Shown here piece after piece: positions 23,266-35,748 of a DNA stretch of 64,000 bases (the stretch's first letter is position 1; each line of letters begins with the position of its first letter). The stretch is taken from NCBI GenBank assembly GCA_027946555.1, contig JAPEVC010000156.1, positions 1 to 64,000 of the forward strand. Reading direction: 5' to 3'. Made by a program: the position numbers and the translations under genes. Under the pieces are notes generated by a model that made no database searches, had not been told where the DNA came from, and saw only the letters and a program-made list of their open reading frames with translations. This DNA is from Gnomoniopsis sp. IMI 355080 (lineage: Eukaryota > Ascomycota > Sordariomycetes > Diaporthales > Gnomoniaceae).

Positions 23266-24154
23266 GACCCTATGTACACATGAGGGAATCAGATGCAATC
23301 TGAATCGAAAGAACTCGAGAGACAGTTCTTCAATCTTGCAATTTGAGGGCAGAGAGAAACCCCCACGTCGTCCGTGTAGTACAGTGGGGCGTGGCGGGGC
23401 GAAGAACCTTGGGAACATGTGGCCTGACGCACGGCGGGAACGCTGTACTCGCCAAGACTCTCGTTATTGCTACTGGCAGCCGAGGATGACAGGAAATACA
23501 AAACGAGCGTCCGTTTCCAGGTCTCTCTATCCAGACTCTACATATCTAATTCGTATAGAAAAACATCACATGTTATTGAAAGAGACCTGCGATACAGTCG
23601 ACAGCAAGGCAGACATGGTGAACCACTCAATGGATTATGTCTTGCCAGGTAGGACTCGCAACCTGCCGCCAGCTGCGCGCCTTACATCGGCCAATGACGA
23701 CGAGCTACGGGTCCACTAACAACGACAGGCTTTACTTCAGGCACCGCTCCCTTGATATTGGACCTGGACTGGCGTCTGACAAGTAAGTAGCTGTATTCGT
23801 AAGTGGCCGTATTCAATTTGGTAGCTACTGTCTTTGCGACTTTGTTTTTCTCTCTTCTTTTCTATTCTACCTAGGTAGCTGCCTGTACTTATCGCTTTTA
23901 CCAGAATGCACCAACACCAATATAGCTACTCTGCCCATGACTGGGCGAATATACGTTTGAGACGATTGGCCGCTGTTATGTGCATATCATGAATGATACA
24001 GTATGCCCTGTAACGTGGTTCAACGACGGGGGTTTGGCTTCTAGCATGATTCGATGAACAGACCGGTCCCGGGAGAAACCGGTAAAGTGATCACATAGTA
24101 CAGAGCAGCGAACTGGCTTGGTTCGTGTCAAAAACCTGTTATATGGTCGTACTC
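23266..24154. other. Intergenic, nothing supported
   Basis: A 179-codon plus-strand frame at 23180-23719 partly overlaps the HAD gene and shows no motif. An ACCTAGGT palindrome lies at 23869-23876. No RNA gene seen. Confidence 0.4.
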
Positions 24155-25958
24155 CTACTTGAGGAATCGGAGATACACCCATCTTGAAAGACGTACACTA
24201 GGTGAATCCAGAAACTTTGTACTCAACTCTGCCACATACAAAAATACTATGACACTGATAGCAGCACAAAATAGGAAGTTAGGTTCCAGCCCAGCAGGCC
24301 CGTTATTCGTAAACGGAAACCAGCTTGCATCGTACCACTTATTCCAAAGGCTGGCGAGGGGATCATCATCTAAAGGTTTCTTGACGCCCGCCAGGTAGAA
24401 CAAGCGTACCAAGAGATAATTCAGGACAGGACCATGAATAAGATAAAGCGCAAAAGAAACTCTCCCGAGATCTATTAGTTGGTCAGCATATTCACAAAAA
24501 GACGAGTCTTTCGCGGCCCGCTAGAATGGGCAGGTAGAGGGCAAACGAACATTGTGAGAAGCCCGCCTCGAGACCACGCTTCAGCCAGCTGATTTCCTTG
24601 CATGCAAAGAGGAGTAGCCATGCGGCCCAGAACCACCAGAAATCCAGATAGCCGTCGTCGGCAGCCTCGGGCGTCCATGTGCTCAGTGTCTTCCAGCCAT
24701 GGCATTTGCCCAAGACTTCGTCCTTGCTGTGGCTGCCTTCGGATGGCTGTGACCCGAGGTACAACGCGCCCAGGAAGACGGCATGGAGCAGCAACGTCCG
24801 TATAAGTGAGTGCCGCCCCAGTAATTGCACCAGCTTATCCCAGGGGAGACTGAACCGGGCGGCGGCGCTAGACGAGAGAAGATCGAGCTCGGCGGTTACC
24901 ATGCCGGCAAAGAACGTTGCGTACATGGCACCTGGTGTGAAGAAGGCCAGATACCAAATCATGGCCAGTGTTAGCAATAGACGTGTCTTGTTAGGCGTCT
25001 GCGACAAGGCAAATAGCCAGGCAAACAGAAACATTGACCCGCGCAACTCGATTGGAATGGTCCAAGTATGGGGGTTATAGGGAGTGGATAGACTATTGGT
25101 ACGGTAGAAGTAGAGAAATTTTCCAGTCTCCCGAATCCAATTTAACAGGTCAAGGAAGACATTGTTCGTTTGAGGTACCGATGCTATTGGAATGCCCGTG
25201 ATATACGACATTGGTAAGGTAAGAAGGGTGCTCCAGATCACCGGCAGGAAAAGTCTCACTACATATAATTTGTGGTTAGAACCTCCCTGTCTGGTAATAA
25301 TGTTTCAATAGGCTTCTCCATATCCTGTTCAATGGGCTGCCAGAGAACAAAACCTGGCTACTTAGACGTATCATGACACCTCTTCACCAATATTTACGAC
25401 GTATTGAACGGGACAGTTTTACACATGAAGACACTACTCACTAGGTCGGCGACACACGGCCGCGTGAAGGGATGCGACGAAGTCGGTCTGCCGGCCCTCG
25501 TGAAGGAGGGAGATCAACCGTCTCGGCAGAACGTAGCCTGATATAGTGTAAAACACCAGTACGGCAAAGTGCCCGCCGCTCCATAAAAGTCTGATGATAG
25601 GCCAAGCGGCGAGCGTCGTGTTCGAACCACCACCGGGCAAAGGGGCTCTGTAGCAAGACTCGATACCGACATGCCACTGAGGCTCGACGGTGACGTGAAA
25701 GACGCAGACAGAGAGGGCGGCCCAGCCACGCAGACCGTCGAGCCACGCAGTGGTGGGCCTGCTCTCGTGTCCGGTGAGAAGAGCGCTGCCAGTGTACCTC
25801 TTGCGCCGTGAGAGAAGCTCCGGCTTGAAGACGTCGACCATCCAAGACGCAATCTGCGCGGCTGTGCGGCCCTGGAAAGGGGTTTTCCATGCTGGGTGCG
25901 GTGATGATGGGGATGGCTGACCCGGCCTAAGCAGCTCGTAAGGCTCCTCTGATGCCAT
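24155..25958 (-). CDS. Acyltransferase-3 family integral membrane protein
   Basis: Exons 25958-25442, 25258-24551 and 24471-24155 give 513 residues. Intron 1 is 183 bp (GTGAGT...GTAG); intron 2 is 79 bp with a GTTCGT donor, a CTGAC branch motif and an AATAG acceptor. The joins rebuild family motifs across both junctions (RRP/MRLFLP and QYLGRVSFALYLIHGPV). The catalytic-region His is in LDGLRGWAALSVCVFHV. Around ten hydrophobic helices are visible. Members of this family transfer acetyl or other acyl groups to sugars, lipids or secondary metabolites at membranes; fungal homologues are mostly uncharacterised. A retained intron 2 would give a premature stop after an alternative SFALYLP. Confidence 0.88.
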
Positions 25959-26926
25959 CGTAGTAGCTTCTCAAATCCTTTGGGATGCCCTCCAATGTGT
26001 TACCACCCGCTGGTGTCTTGAACACATCTTTGAGTTTGAAGTTGTGTTGTGCATGAGCGAGTCTGTGCTGACTTGGCTTCTGGACCCGTTTTAATTATAG
26101 ATACGGGGCGTACGAGTGGCTTCTTTAGCTGGTCTGCCAAGGCTGTCTGGCTGGACTGCCCGGCACACGACTACGCTCGTTGTTTATCAAGTCAGCATCG
26201 CATCGCTGAAGGGATTACGATACACTTTATGCAGTTTGGGACAATGACAGATCCATTTTATCTTGATTGCTCGTCGCTTCGAGTCCGATTGTATCATGAA
26301 CATTCGCGTTGTACCTAAGCCCGCCCCTGCCTTCAGCCGCCATTTATTTAATATTACTACTTGACTCGTGCAATGTGCGTGGGCTTCCTGGTCACTTCGA
26401 TCAGCTTCGATTTTCCTTCACTCTTTGCCATCATCTTAAATACAGCACTAAACCCTCTTCTCCGACTTTTCCCGTATTCCCTATGGAAGCGATAAGAGAG
26501 CTTCTTTTTGGTTGTCTGATTTACAAAGTGCTATTGCCAGGACTCGAAGTCTTGAGACATAAGTATACCTTGTCCACACGTGCCAATCTGATATGAGTGA
26601 CTTGTTCGAGAGACATCATACCAGCAAGAGAGAGAACGCCAAACTACAGATGCTGTGACGTTGTATTTGTCCCCTGGGGCCAATTAAGTGTTTGAATTTG
26701 AAGATCACGCCTCATTGGTTGTTGAAGGCCCTTTATGCAGTATTATATACAATATCCATGGACCAAGCTTTGACTTGGTAGCTTTGTGTAGTGCAGACCG
26801 CATACGTGTAGGAGAGGGTTGAGGAGGGTTTTCGTACTACCAAGCCTGCAGACGCAGCTCTGGTATTGAACAGTTTGCTCATTTTAACTAAGTATTAAAT
26901 ATCGAAGTAGTGGACTATTGAACGCA
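25959..26926. other. Intergenic, nothing supported
   Basis: Promoter side of the acyltransferase gene and 3' flank of the CFEM receptor. Short frames at 26049-26596 are AT-rich and motif-free. Confidence 0.4.
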
Positions 26927-28583
26927 TCAACAATCTTTTGCATCAGGCCCAAGATGAGTCTGAATAATTATAACCTCACTCTTCGATCGTCTACGCTGCT
27001 CATAAGCTGACTCCTTGTCTTCAGCAACGATGGAATGACTCAATCTTTTCAACTTTATGTCCTCCATCGATACGCCCCACTTCAATTCATTGCGAGAAGA
27101 CCATGGCGCGGGCGATGCCAAAGTAGCGTCCCACGTCTTGGCAGTGCCGGGTCTGTTTAACGCAACCTGGCTGTCAGTTGTCCTCAGCTCTCCGGGCGAG
27201 CTCTTGGAGCGCGGGATATTGTAACGCTGTCCCCTTCCAGAGCCATACGTCTCGCGCAAAGTTGAGCCGCCAAATACAACCGGGAACAACCAGACCAGTA
27301 TTTGACGCATAGCTGGCATGCAGGCACACATGATCCCTATGTTGATCTCGACAGTGGACCAAAAATGGATGTTGTAGTTGTCCCAAGTGGGGTTTGTGGA
27401 GGTTGCAAAGACCAGAAGCGCTTGGAGGCGAAGTATACTGACGACGGTCACACTTGAGGAAACCAGTGTTAACATGTGTATGACAACAGATGGGAACCTT
27501 TGGGAAGAGGGGTGGGGGGAGGTTGGGATGGCAGCTACTCACAATGTACCGACCATGAACATCATAGCAACGCCGGTCTTTTTCTTCCAGTGCAAACGGA
27601 GCCCCCTGAGTTGCGACAGCGGAAGGGCCAGCATCCAAAAGTCCAGCGAAATCGAGATGCCAGCGTTTGCCCAGCCCATGGCGTTGATGTTGACGCAGTG
27701 ACCCGCATGTTCCCCATCCCACATATACCAGAAATAATCCATCGGTGCGCATTGGAAAAGCGCCGCGCCCGCGAATCCAGCTCCAAAGAGGATGTCGAAC
27801 GCTACTGTCCCAGCCAGCAGCCTCCGAATCTTCGCGTCGGGGAAAATGCGTAGGTAAAACAGCAGCAAGCTCAACTTGAGCGCGGCAAGGTTGATGAAAT
27901 ACTGGATCTCGGAGATGTAGAAGAAGAAGAGAAACTTGGTGATTTGGTCAAACGACAGTGTCCACACGTCTTTGCCCACGCCGTTTGGATATGTTCCTAA
28001 GCAGATGAGGGCGGTGCCAGGTAACCCAATCAATAGAGCCGCGAGAATAGCCCAGTCGTCTGCCCCAAGGTCTGCTTTGGAAATGAACGCCCGAAAGGTA
28101 AGTCGGGCCACTACTACAATACCCGTCATCACCCCAAGCAAGATTGTGTTGACGAGGAGCCTTGTTCCTTTGTCTCGGCGCACCGCACCGCAAGACGACT
28201 CTGTCGCATTCTTGGTGGCTATAGATTCGATCAGTATCGGAGCTGCTCTATTTGAATATAAGGAGGTCATTTGGTACTCACTCAGTTGCTCCTTGACAGT
28301 GCAACTCTGCATGACGCACGATGTCACAACCGATTCGAATTCCTCATCCTCGCAGAGACAGGTCTGATTGTTCGCCCCACATAGTGTCACCGGAAGTGCG
28401 GACTGCAAGCAGCTTTTCTGGATTGTGTGTCAGCGAGACGGTATCGTATGCTGTGGTGTAGGGCAACGGGGTACTGACACCACAAGCGGGTATAAGGTCC
28501 AGGGCGGAAGGGTTGGGCGACGTTTGTCCGAGGACCAAGGACACACTGAGCAGGGAGGAAACAAGGCGATGCCACACTACCAT
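26927..28583 (-). CDS. CFEM-domain G-protein-coupled receptor (Pth11-related)
   Basis: Four exons, 28583-28479, 28417-28282, 28218-27543 and 27452-26927 (introns 61, 63 and 90 bp), give 480 residues. A signal peptide (MVVWHRLVSSLLSVSLVLG) leads into an extracellular CFEM domain whose cysteines appear once spliced: IPACGKSC, TLCGANNQTCLCED, TSCVMQSC and a last Cys in ESSCG, eight in total. Seven hydrophobic segments follow (from NTILLGVMTGIVVVARL to the helix ending in ILVWLFPVVFG) with the rhodopsin-like fungal core DDWAILAAL. The C-tail is polar and Ser/Arg-rich. Relatives such as Magnaporthe Pth11 sense surfaces during infection; the ligand here is unknown. Intron 1 uses a GTCAGT donor. Confidence 0.92.
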
Positions 28584-31500
28584 GGTGATAGTCGAATTCT
28601 CATATCCAACAAGATGACGGCTCCGCTGAATACGCACGGAGGTGGCCAAGCAGTGGAGATCGCGGAGCGGGCATGTATATACATACCTAGGTACTCCTGC
28701 TACAACGGTTACACTCCGGCAAATTTTCCTTTTCTCTCCAAGTATGGAGTAAAAGTGTATTTGAACTATATAAGATTTAACATTAAGATTCGATCACAAG
28801 ATCCGTGAATATCATCCATAATTTGGGTGTAACATAGCTACAAACCGTCACGGCACTGATCTCATCGATGTCACGCGGCGGCATTGAATTTGACAGAAGA
28901 TGTAACGGTCCCGAGACTTTGGTGCACGTTGTACCACTAGCCACATTCAATCCTCAAAGGGGCATTTACGATGAAATACAGTCGAAATCTTATAAATTCT
29001 TTGGCCACGGATGCCATGTCCCTGGCGGTGGCTGATGTGGAATCCAACAGCATCGAGTTTCGACGGATCATGCGTCGGGTGAAACGTGCTCCATATCACA
29101 TTCGGACAAGATGTTCGTAAGCATCTTCCCGCCAGCTCACACCAACCGGGGGAGGGGGGACGTGAGGGCAGGTAGTGCTGGTAAGTCTAGACTGCTATTG
29201 CTGTGTTCATGCTCGCGCGCGCCGTGCTAGGTCTAGTCCAAGACAGCACTAAGCCTGTCATACAGGGTACCTTACTTCGGACTGAGTGCCGGAAACCGTT
29301 GCGAGACGCTGGACGATCATCTTATTTGGCTTTGTGCCTCCGCCAGATCGTCCTCGGTGACAAACCTTATTTTTGGTGACGTTCTGTTCTGACAGGTGGC
29401 CAACCTTGTCGTTCTTTTTCATCACTGGATAATGGAATCCAATACCATGGAACAGGATGGGTAAATCATAATTATGCAGCCTCTGGCTTATACCAATTCT
29501 CCTCAAACAACACGAACATATTGCCCGGCTGCCACGAATCAGTCCCGCAAGTGTCCGGATTACCACGGAAACACGCCTAACCTAGCGTTTCCGAACCAAC
29601 TCGTCTCCGGGGAAAGCAGGGATGCGAACGGTTTCTCCAACCCACAAGTAGACATTGGCCCAATATCCATGCACTGGGTCGTACTGATCGCTACACAAAA
29701 GACTTTTGGATTCCGGGTAACACCTACAAGATGCGCGCCGGGGTTGCTCGTCGGATAAGTCGAAACCCAGCCAAGGAAACAGACCCCGCGGAGTTTAGAT
29801 GCACACAGACGAAGAAGATGGCAGGATATATAACTGTCTATATCGCCCTCAAGCCTTCATGATCTACGCCTCAACTCTTTGCTGTGGCAAGGTTTACCCA
29901 AACGCCATCGCGAACCTTAAATAAGTCGTCGGGTGGGCATCGGATCGCCGAAAGAAGTCATCTGCTCTACCACCACTTCAATAGAGAGACAGTCAAGCAC
30001 ATGCAGCGCGCGCACGCAGACGTTCATACGACTTCAGACGACCTGGCTACAGTCTACCGGCGGCCGAACCAGAAATTGCGGAGAACATGGCAACACAGCC
30101 TTGGTGAATCGAAGAGATGCTTCGGCAGATGTGAATCGTTTGATCCACTTGTTCTCTGCAAAGCCCGGGGGAATCTAAGGTATCTGAGGTCAGATGAAGA
30201 TTGACTTTGTACGGACAGGCATAGGTCGGTCGTCGGTGAAGTCGTTATGAAGGCTTTGCAAAATACCACAGCCTATTTGTCGCTGTTCAGCAGTATATCC
30301 AGTCGCCACTGGAGGGACGAAGGATCATGATTCATAGACCACACAAACCCGAGGGGACTTGGATAAAGAAGGAGGAGTCATTAGTTGGTCAAGGATCCAT
30401 GTCCGTCCTCGACATTCTTCATACTTGGACTGGTGGACTTTTGCCATGCTCTCTCGTCCCTCCATAGATGCCGGCGTGCGCTGACACTGGTCAAACCTAC
30501 CTGCAACATATTTCAGTGGGATGTCCTTTGAGGAGGCAAGTTCTTCCTCGTCCACGGTAGCTGTGCAGTTTGCATATACAGCTACCTAAATTCGGCAAAA
30601 GTTTGTGTGGGACACGGCAAAATTCGTTGACACTTCCAAGAGTCTGATGCGAACATCTTCTTCACGGTCACACCCACAGTCCGAAGTTCTTCTCTCTCCG
30701 GATATCATAACCGGGCGCCGATGTAACACACTTTATTAGTGTTACGCTATACAAACTGCATATAACAGGATATTTCCCACCACAGGCCATGAAGTGCAGA
30801 TCACAGACAATAGCCGACGGCATGGAAAGTTGTCCCTTTTCTCTTTTTTTCTTTTCTTTTTCTCTTTTCTTTACAGCTCCTGCAGTAGTATTAGCATTCA
30901 CCGCACTAAGTGTTTCGTCCGTCCTCGATTACCAGTGATCACAAAACCACTGCAAGTTGCTGTATTACTGTAATATGGTGTAGCACAAACTTTCAGGGGG
31001 GCTTGTGCTATAATACAGATAGACGAAATGTGCCGATGTCCATTCTATTTTCATATAGAACCCTTAATATCTACAAAGAAGCACTAGTGAGAGAGTTTGA
31101 CGAATCATCTCTCTTCGGAAGGTTCCTGTGGTAGCCTCCACACACCCACCCCGTAGCGTTAGGTCTAGAGTTGCCTAGCTACTTTTGACCCCTTGAGGGC
31201 TGATAAGCGTTGGACCTGCATATCCAGGGACTACTAGGATTGGTGTATAGTGCGCCGTTGTGATCGGACATCTGTACGACATTGCCGTTCTGTCACTGAG
31301 CTGTCAGCATGTGTATCACATCCAGCTGCGTGGGTAGCCACGTTTCAGAATCCCGTTTGTACAGAGACACGGATCGAGAGAGCGTGTGAGGAAAGAGACA
31401 GTAGTTAGTACAGACAATGCTCAACTATAGCGATGCGAATATCGATTTTCATCTCATCTATCTATCTACGTGAACAAGCCCACACCTAGGTGGAAAAGCC

Positions 31501-31662
31501 GTCCGGTATCTAGTGAGTTGTCATCAAGTTTGGTACCGTGTTGACTCCGAAGAACCCAACCGGACTTTGATTCTCGAAGGACCCAATCTTAGTTGCTGAA
31601 CAATGAACCGTGTTCCAGGCCTTCTGCCCAGACTTCCGACTCCGGGCGGGCTGCTGGGCATA
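28584..31662. other. Gene-poor region of about 3 kb
   Basis: I see no supported gene. Frames at 29258-30555 are short, motif-free and lack start or splice context. A long pyrimidine tract lies at 30836-30875, and ACCTAGGT palindromes at 28685-28692 and 31484-31491. The left end includes the receptor promoter. A cryptic non-coding RNA cannot be excluded. Confidence 0.4.
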
Positions 31663-32520
31663 CTACCTTATCAGAGGGTTACTATAGTCCTCAAGCAAAT
31701 CCCGAAAGGACCTAACCACGTTTTTGAGATTCTCGTTGGCGGAACGAAGCGGTTTGTTTCGGGGACTCTCAAGTAGAGAGATCTTGGACCTGAGTTCATT
31801 TGAGGAGCTTACTAGTTTCAATGCGCTTCCGCTTCGCTCTCGTGTCCGGAGACCGCCCGGCTGAATTGCTTTCAAGCACATTTTGCTACCTGAACCCACG
31901 CTTCCTGCGTCAGGCTCGACGACACGATCATTAATGAGGCGGTCTCTATAGGATTGTTGAATGGTTTCTGAATATTCCACAATCCCAGCTTGAAAGTTAA
32001 AAAAAATAGTAGGCGAGTACATACACGTTTCGAAGATCCGCACGTATATCTGCCTTACGCAAGTTTGAATTTCGTCCGAGGGTTTCCAGACACCCCGGAC
32101 CAGTCTTCCGTACCGATCGACAGGATTAGTGGCATGGCTATATACCTTGAAGTTTTCCGCGGACAGTTGAAACCTTTGACTACCGGCTTTTGAGGTCCTG
32201 GGACTCACAGAAATACACTACGGATCGGGGATTTGCGACCCGTCACCCAGGACGCAAATCGACACGCCAAGGTTCCGCAAGACTGCAGAATAAATTCGTC
32301 AGTGTTTTCAGATTGTGAATCATCTTGTTTAGAATCCAGCACGAGGACGAGATTATTGAGGTTACTAAACAAACCCAGAGTCTCGCCGCGATTGCGAAGG
32401 ATCTTTGATTTCTGCTAAGAAAAGCAAATCGCGGACTGAGCAGTGGAAGATCCTGTTGAGGGACCTGAACTAGATCGGAAGATTTGGAAGAGAAATTGTA
32501 TAGGGTATCTCCGCAATAAT
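31663..32520 (-). other. Possible hypothetical or decayed coding region
   Basis: A 180-codon minus-strand frame (32208-31663) ends in a natural-looking Ser/Asn/Leu-rich tail (SANENLKNVVRSFRDLLEDY). Upstream, another frame at about 32410-32230 also looks coding (motifs GLFSNLNNLVLVLDSKQDD and LACRFASWVTGRKSPI). I could not join them with phase-consistent introns and no clear ATG starts the upstream part. It may be a gene with unrecognised introns or a relic. No domain was recognised. Confidence 0.25.
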
Positions 32521-32595
32521 CAAAAGAAAATAGCCAACACCAGATGAAGATGTAAAGCCAGCCTTGAAACCCCAGGCCAGCAGGCGGCAATCTTA

Positions 32596-34486
32596 CTATC
32601 CGACACGCTCCCGCATGCCCTTTGTCCGCAGAGTCATCTTGCCAAATTCTTCTTGGAATGGCAAGCTTCCCACCTCTGGTGGCCCGTCAACCTCACCATC
32701 AGGCTGTCTGCCAAGTTCGCCCATTGTTTTACGCCTTAGATCGTTTCCGCCCGCGACGGGCATATCGCTATCAACACTGCCGCGACGACTCGACGTCAGA
32801 CTTCCAAGCGTGGCATCATCTGGCAGACAAGCGACGCCGCGACTTCGCATTATCCCGGCGCGAAGGCCCCTTACGCCGCCCTTTTTGCGCTCGGGCAGCT
32901 CGTCCGTGCCTGCGCTGCAGACGTATAGCAGGTATTTCAGGTTGGGAAGGGTGTGGCGAATGTCCATGACCTTGAGCCCCTGCGCCGTACAGAGAGTCTC
33001 GATGTCTTTGTTCAGGATGAACCAACCATAGTCGAAGCGGAATTGGGCCGCGGAACCACCGCGGGGAAGATAGAGAGGGAAGTCGCGAATTGGGTCTTTA
33101 AGAATGGAAATATTGTCGGTAATGTAGCTACGGCTGCCGCAGTGGGTTATGGGATAGGGAAGGGGAACGGAAAGGTATAGTTCAAGGTGCTTGGTAAGTA
33201 GGGCGACATGGCCCAGCGCGGCGGAGAGCTCGTCCTCTTGGGCACCGCTCAGCACGCCGCCGCCGTAGGCCTCTGCATTTGGCAGGTGAATACCGCGGAT
33301 CTGGAATTGTAGGGGTTTGCCGTCGGGAAGTGGTTCGATCTTGAAGATGCTGTTCAAGTCTTCGCATATGCGGCGGCGTTGGCCGCGAATCTCGTCCCTG
33401 AGCTTTGTGCACTGGTCTTTATCACTGTGCAATTTCTCAAGCGCGTTGTCCACTTCTCGTTCAGTCCTCTCCATGAGCGAACGGCCCTGTAGAATCATGT
33501 CGCGACGCTCAGCGATGGAACTATTTAGCTGTTCGATCTGCTGAATAGAGCTCCGGACCGACTTCTGCTCGGCGGTGATGTATTTGTTCGCCAGGCGGAG
33601 TCTGTCCTCAGCGTCGGTCAGCTGAAGGTGCTCATCTGAGTGGCTGGCTATTAGGTCGTTGATCTGCTGCTTAAGCATGTCCTGAGTAGCCAGCGCATCT
33701 TGGATCGAGTGTTCGAGGTTTGATAGACGCATGAGAGCATTGTAGGATGAGGTAGGTTGGGCGGCGCCCTGTCGGGGCGAAAATGTCTTTGCAGGAAGCT
33801 CGAGAGTATAGACACCGTCGACGAGATGAAAGACGAGGCAGTTGGGAGGAAAGTGAGTGCCGACCATGGAGCCTAAGAAATTGAGGCGGCGCAAGTCGAC
33901 CCGCTCCTCGAGGTGTAGAGACCAAGTGCCAGACTTGAACGCCCAAACCTTGACCGTGATTTGATGGCGACGTAGTATTATTGGGTCCAAGGCGCGGGAT
34001 AGCTCGAAGAAGCGAAAGTCAAAGTTCTGAGGATTGTATAATGTCAGCATGAGCCATTGACCTGGTAGCAGAGACTCGGAAGCCATCTTGGGGAGCCTTG
34101 TGGGACCTCACCGCCGAGCGCTCGCCTATCTCGCTAATGTAGACAGGCTCCTCTTCACCGTCGACATGAAGGGAGAAGAAGACATCAGCAACACGCTTGT
34201 CTATGGATGCTTCGAGATGCTTTTGCCTCGTGAAGGGCGTCGCGTTGCCAAGATTGGTACTCCGGCGTCGCGCGGTGCCGGGCCGCAAATTCTCGGACGA
34301 GGCAGAATGGTGAAGTTGTGCATTTTCGCGAAGGGATTCGACCTTGCCCGGAGAGTGCTTAAACGCCGAGTCGTCAATGGTCCTGCCCTGCGGTCGATCA
34401 AAGGTTAGGTTTCGGAGGAAGATGCCTTGCAGATGACGAATCTTGCGATTCTGCGGCAATAGGACTGGTCGCGAGGACTCTGCCAT
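32596..34486 (-). CDS. UVRAG/Vps38-like subunit of the PI3-kinase complex (Atg14 domain family)
   Basis: Exons 34486-34112 and 34026-32596 (85-bp intron, GTGAGG...CTCAG with a CTGAC branch motif, phase 0) give 601 residues. The join makes ISEIGERSA/NFDFRFFELS, as in other fungal UVRAG proteins. The N-terminus has the hallmark LLPQNRKIRHLQGIFLRNL, followed by a C2-like region (VKVWAFKSGTW), a central coiled coil (about residues 220-340), then a BARA-like half with GSRSYITDNIS and FRFDYGWFILNKDIETL. Vps38/UVRAG pairs with Vps34, Vps15 and Vps30/Beclin in complex II for endosome sorting and autophagy. I chose the ATG at 34486 by homologue-like start; the frame is open farther upstream. Divergent from the MAPEG gene. 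Confidence 0.88.
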
Positions 34487-35128
34487 TGTGAGCTGAATGG
34501 CTGCAGCGCGCAGCTTCAAAGCAATGGATCGATCATCAACGACACCTGTATCTTGCGCTATCTCCTTGTCCCGTGCGCCGAATGTGCCCGTTGCGGCGGC
34601 AAGGTGGTTGTGATAAGCGGTCGAAGGAGGCCAGACAACAGGGGCAGTCAGTGTGGGTAGGTAGTAATAAGGTTGTTCTGGGTTTGCGACATCAATTGAG
34701 CCGCAGTGGAAGCTGCAGCTCAGGTCTCCACACATTCCAGTGGTCCCCACAGGTCCCGCTCGTGGTAGGGGTGGCTTTCGTGACAGGGGATCCCAACCTA
34801 CATCTACCCTACCCAGGTGCCCGTGGGGGCCCTAACATTCCCATAGTTACGCCTAAGGTACCTGGGCTAGGCCAAACAGGCGGCCCAGGTGGCTCTAGTG
34901 GGATAGTGATTCACCTCAGCTACGACACCTCAGAAAACACCGGCTAGGAGGATATGACCGTACATGACATCATCTAGTGAGGACTCCCGTTCGGTTATTA
35001 AAAGAGGTACTGTAGGTGCTTTGATCCTTCTCTATAGGCTCTTCTTGTATTAGACGCCCAACATCTATCTACCTACAATCCTACATACATCGCCCATTCA
35101 TATCAAGATCTCTAAGCTACGCATCAAA
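34487..35128. other. Divergent promoter region between UVRAG-like and MAPEG genes
   Basis: The 642-bp shared upstream region contains a GC-rich segment rich in GGCCC/CCAGG steps (about 34797-34900) and pyrimidine-rich sequence before the MAPEG start. No specific factor site is called. Confidence 0.4.
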
Positions 35129-35748
35129 ATGGCCGCCAATATTCTGGACCTGACCCGTAACTATGCAAGTCGTTCTTGTTTATTCCCCATGGTCGAGATC
35201 TGTGAGAACGTGTCGCTAACTACTCGTTTCCCACCAGTCTCTCTACACAATCCCGGCAGCCTGGGTCGTAGCAATCGCACCACATTTCTACGCTGCTTCC
35301 CTTGGCGGCAAGACCTTTGACAACAGGTCCCCGCGCACCTACACATCCTCATTGAAAGATACCCAATCCCTGGACGCGGCCACCAAGCAGCGCATTATCC
35401 GAGCCGAGGGCGCGCAGCAGAACGGCTTCGAGAACGTGGGTCTGTTCGCCGCCGCTGTAGTTGCTGCTAATAGTACGTGTCTTGGGATTGCAAAAACTTC
35501 AATAGACGCTTTCTTGATGACAGACATGAACTAACTGCTGAATTCGCATAGTTGCCAAGGTGGACAACTGGACTCTCAATGCGCTCAGCGGAGGATACCT
35601 TGTGAGCCGCGTGCTTTACAACCTGGTTTACATCAACAATGAATCCGAGTCCATGGCCAACGCGAGATCCGCGACATTCCTCAGCGGTATCGGGATGATC
35701 TTCACGCTGTTTATCAAGTCCGGAAATGCTTTGCGAAACCACTTGTAG
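35129..35748 (+). CDS. MAPEG-family membrane protein
   Basis: Exons 35129-35164, 35238-35472 and 35552-35748 give 155 residues, the usual MAPEG length. The first intron (35165-35237) is a GC-AG intron: donor GCAAGT, acceptor CACCAG. Only this splice gives the family sequence NYSLYTIPAAW; every nearby GT donor gives the wrong frame. Intron 2 is a standard 79-bp GTACGT...ATAG. Four hydrophobic helices are visible, and the MAPEG signature is in RAEGAQQNGFENVGLFAAAV. The family includes microsomal glutathione S-transferases and eicosanoid enzymes in ER or other membranes; fungal members are mostly untested. It is near a soluble GST and an SDR. Confidence 0.9.

Noticed and set aside
29884..30204. 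106-codon plus-strand frame in the gene-poor region
   Set aside because: No motif, no splice context, and overlaps an alternative frame of similar length.
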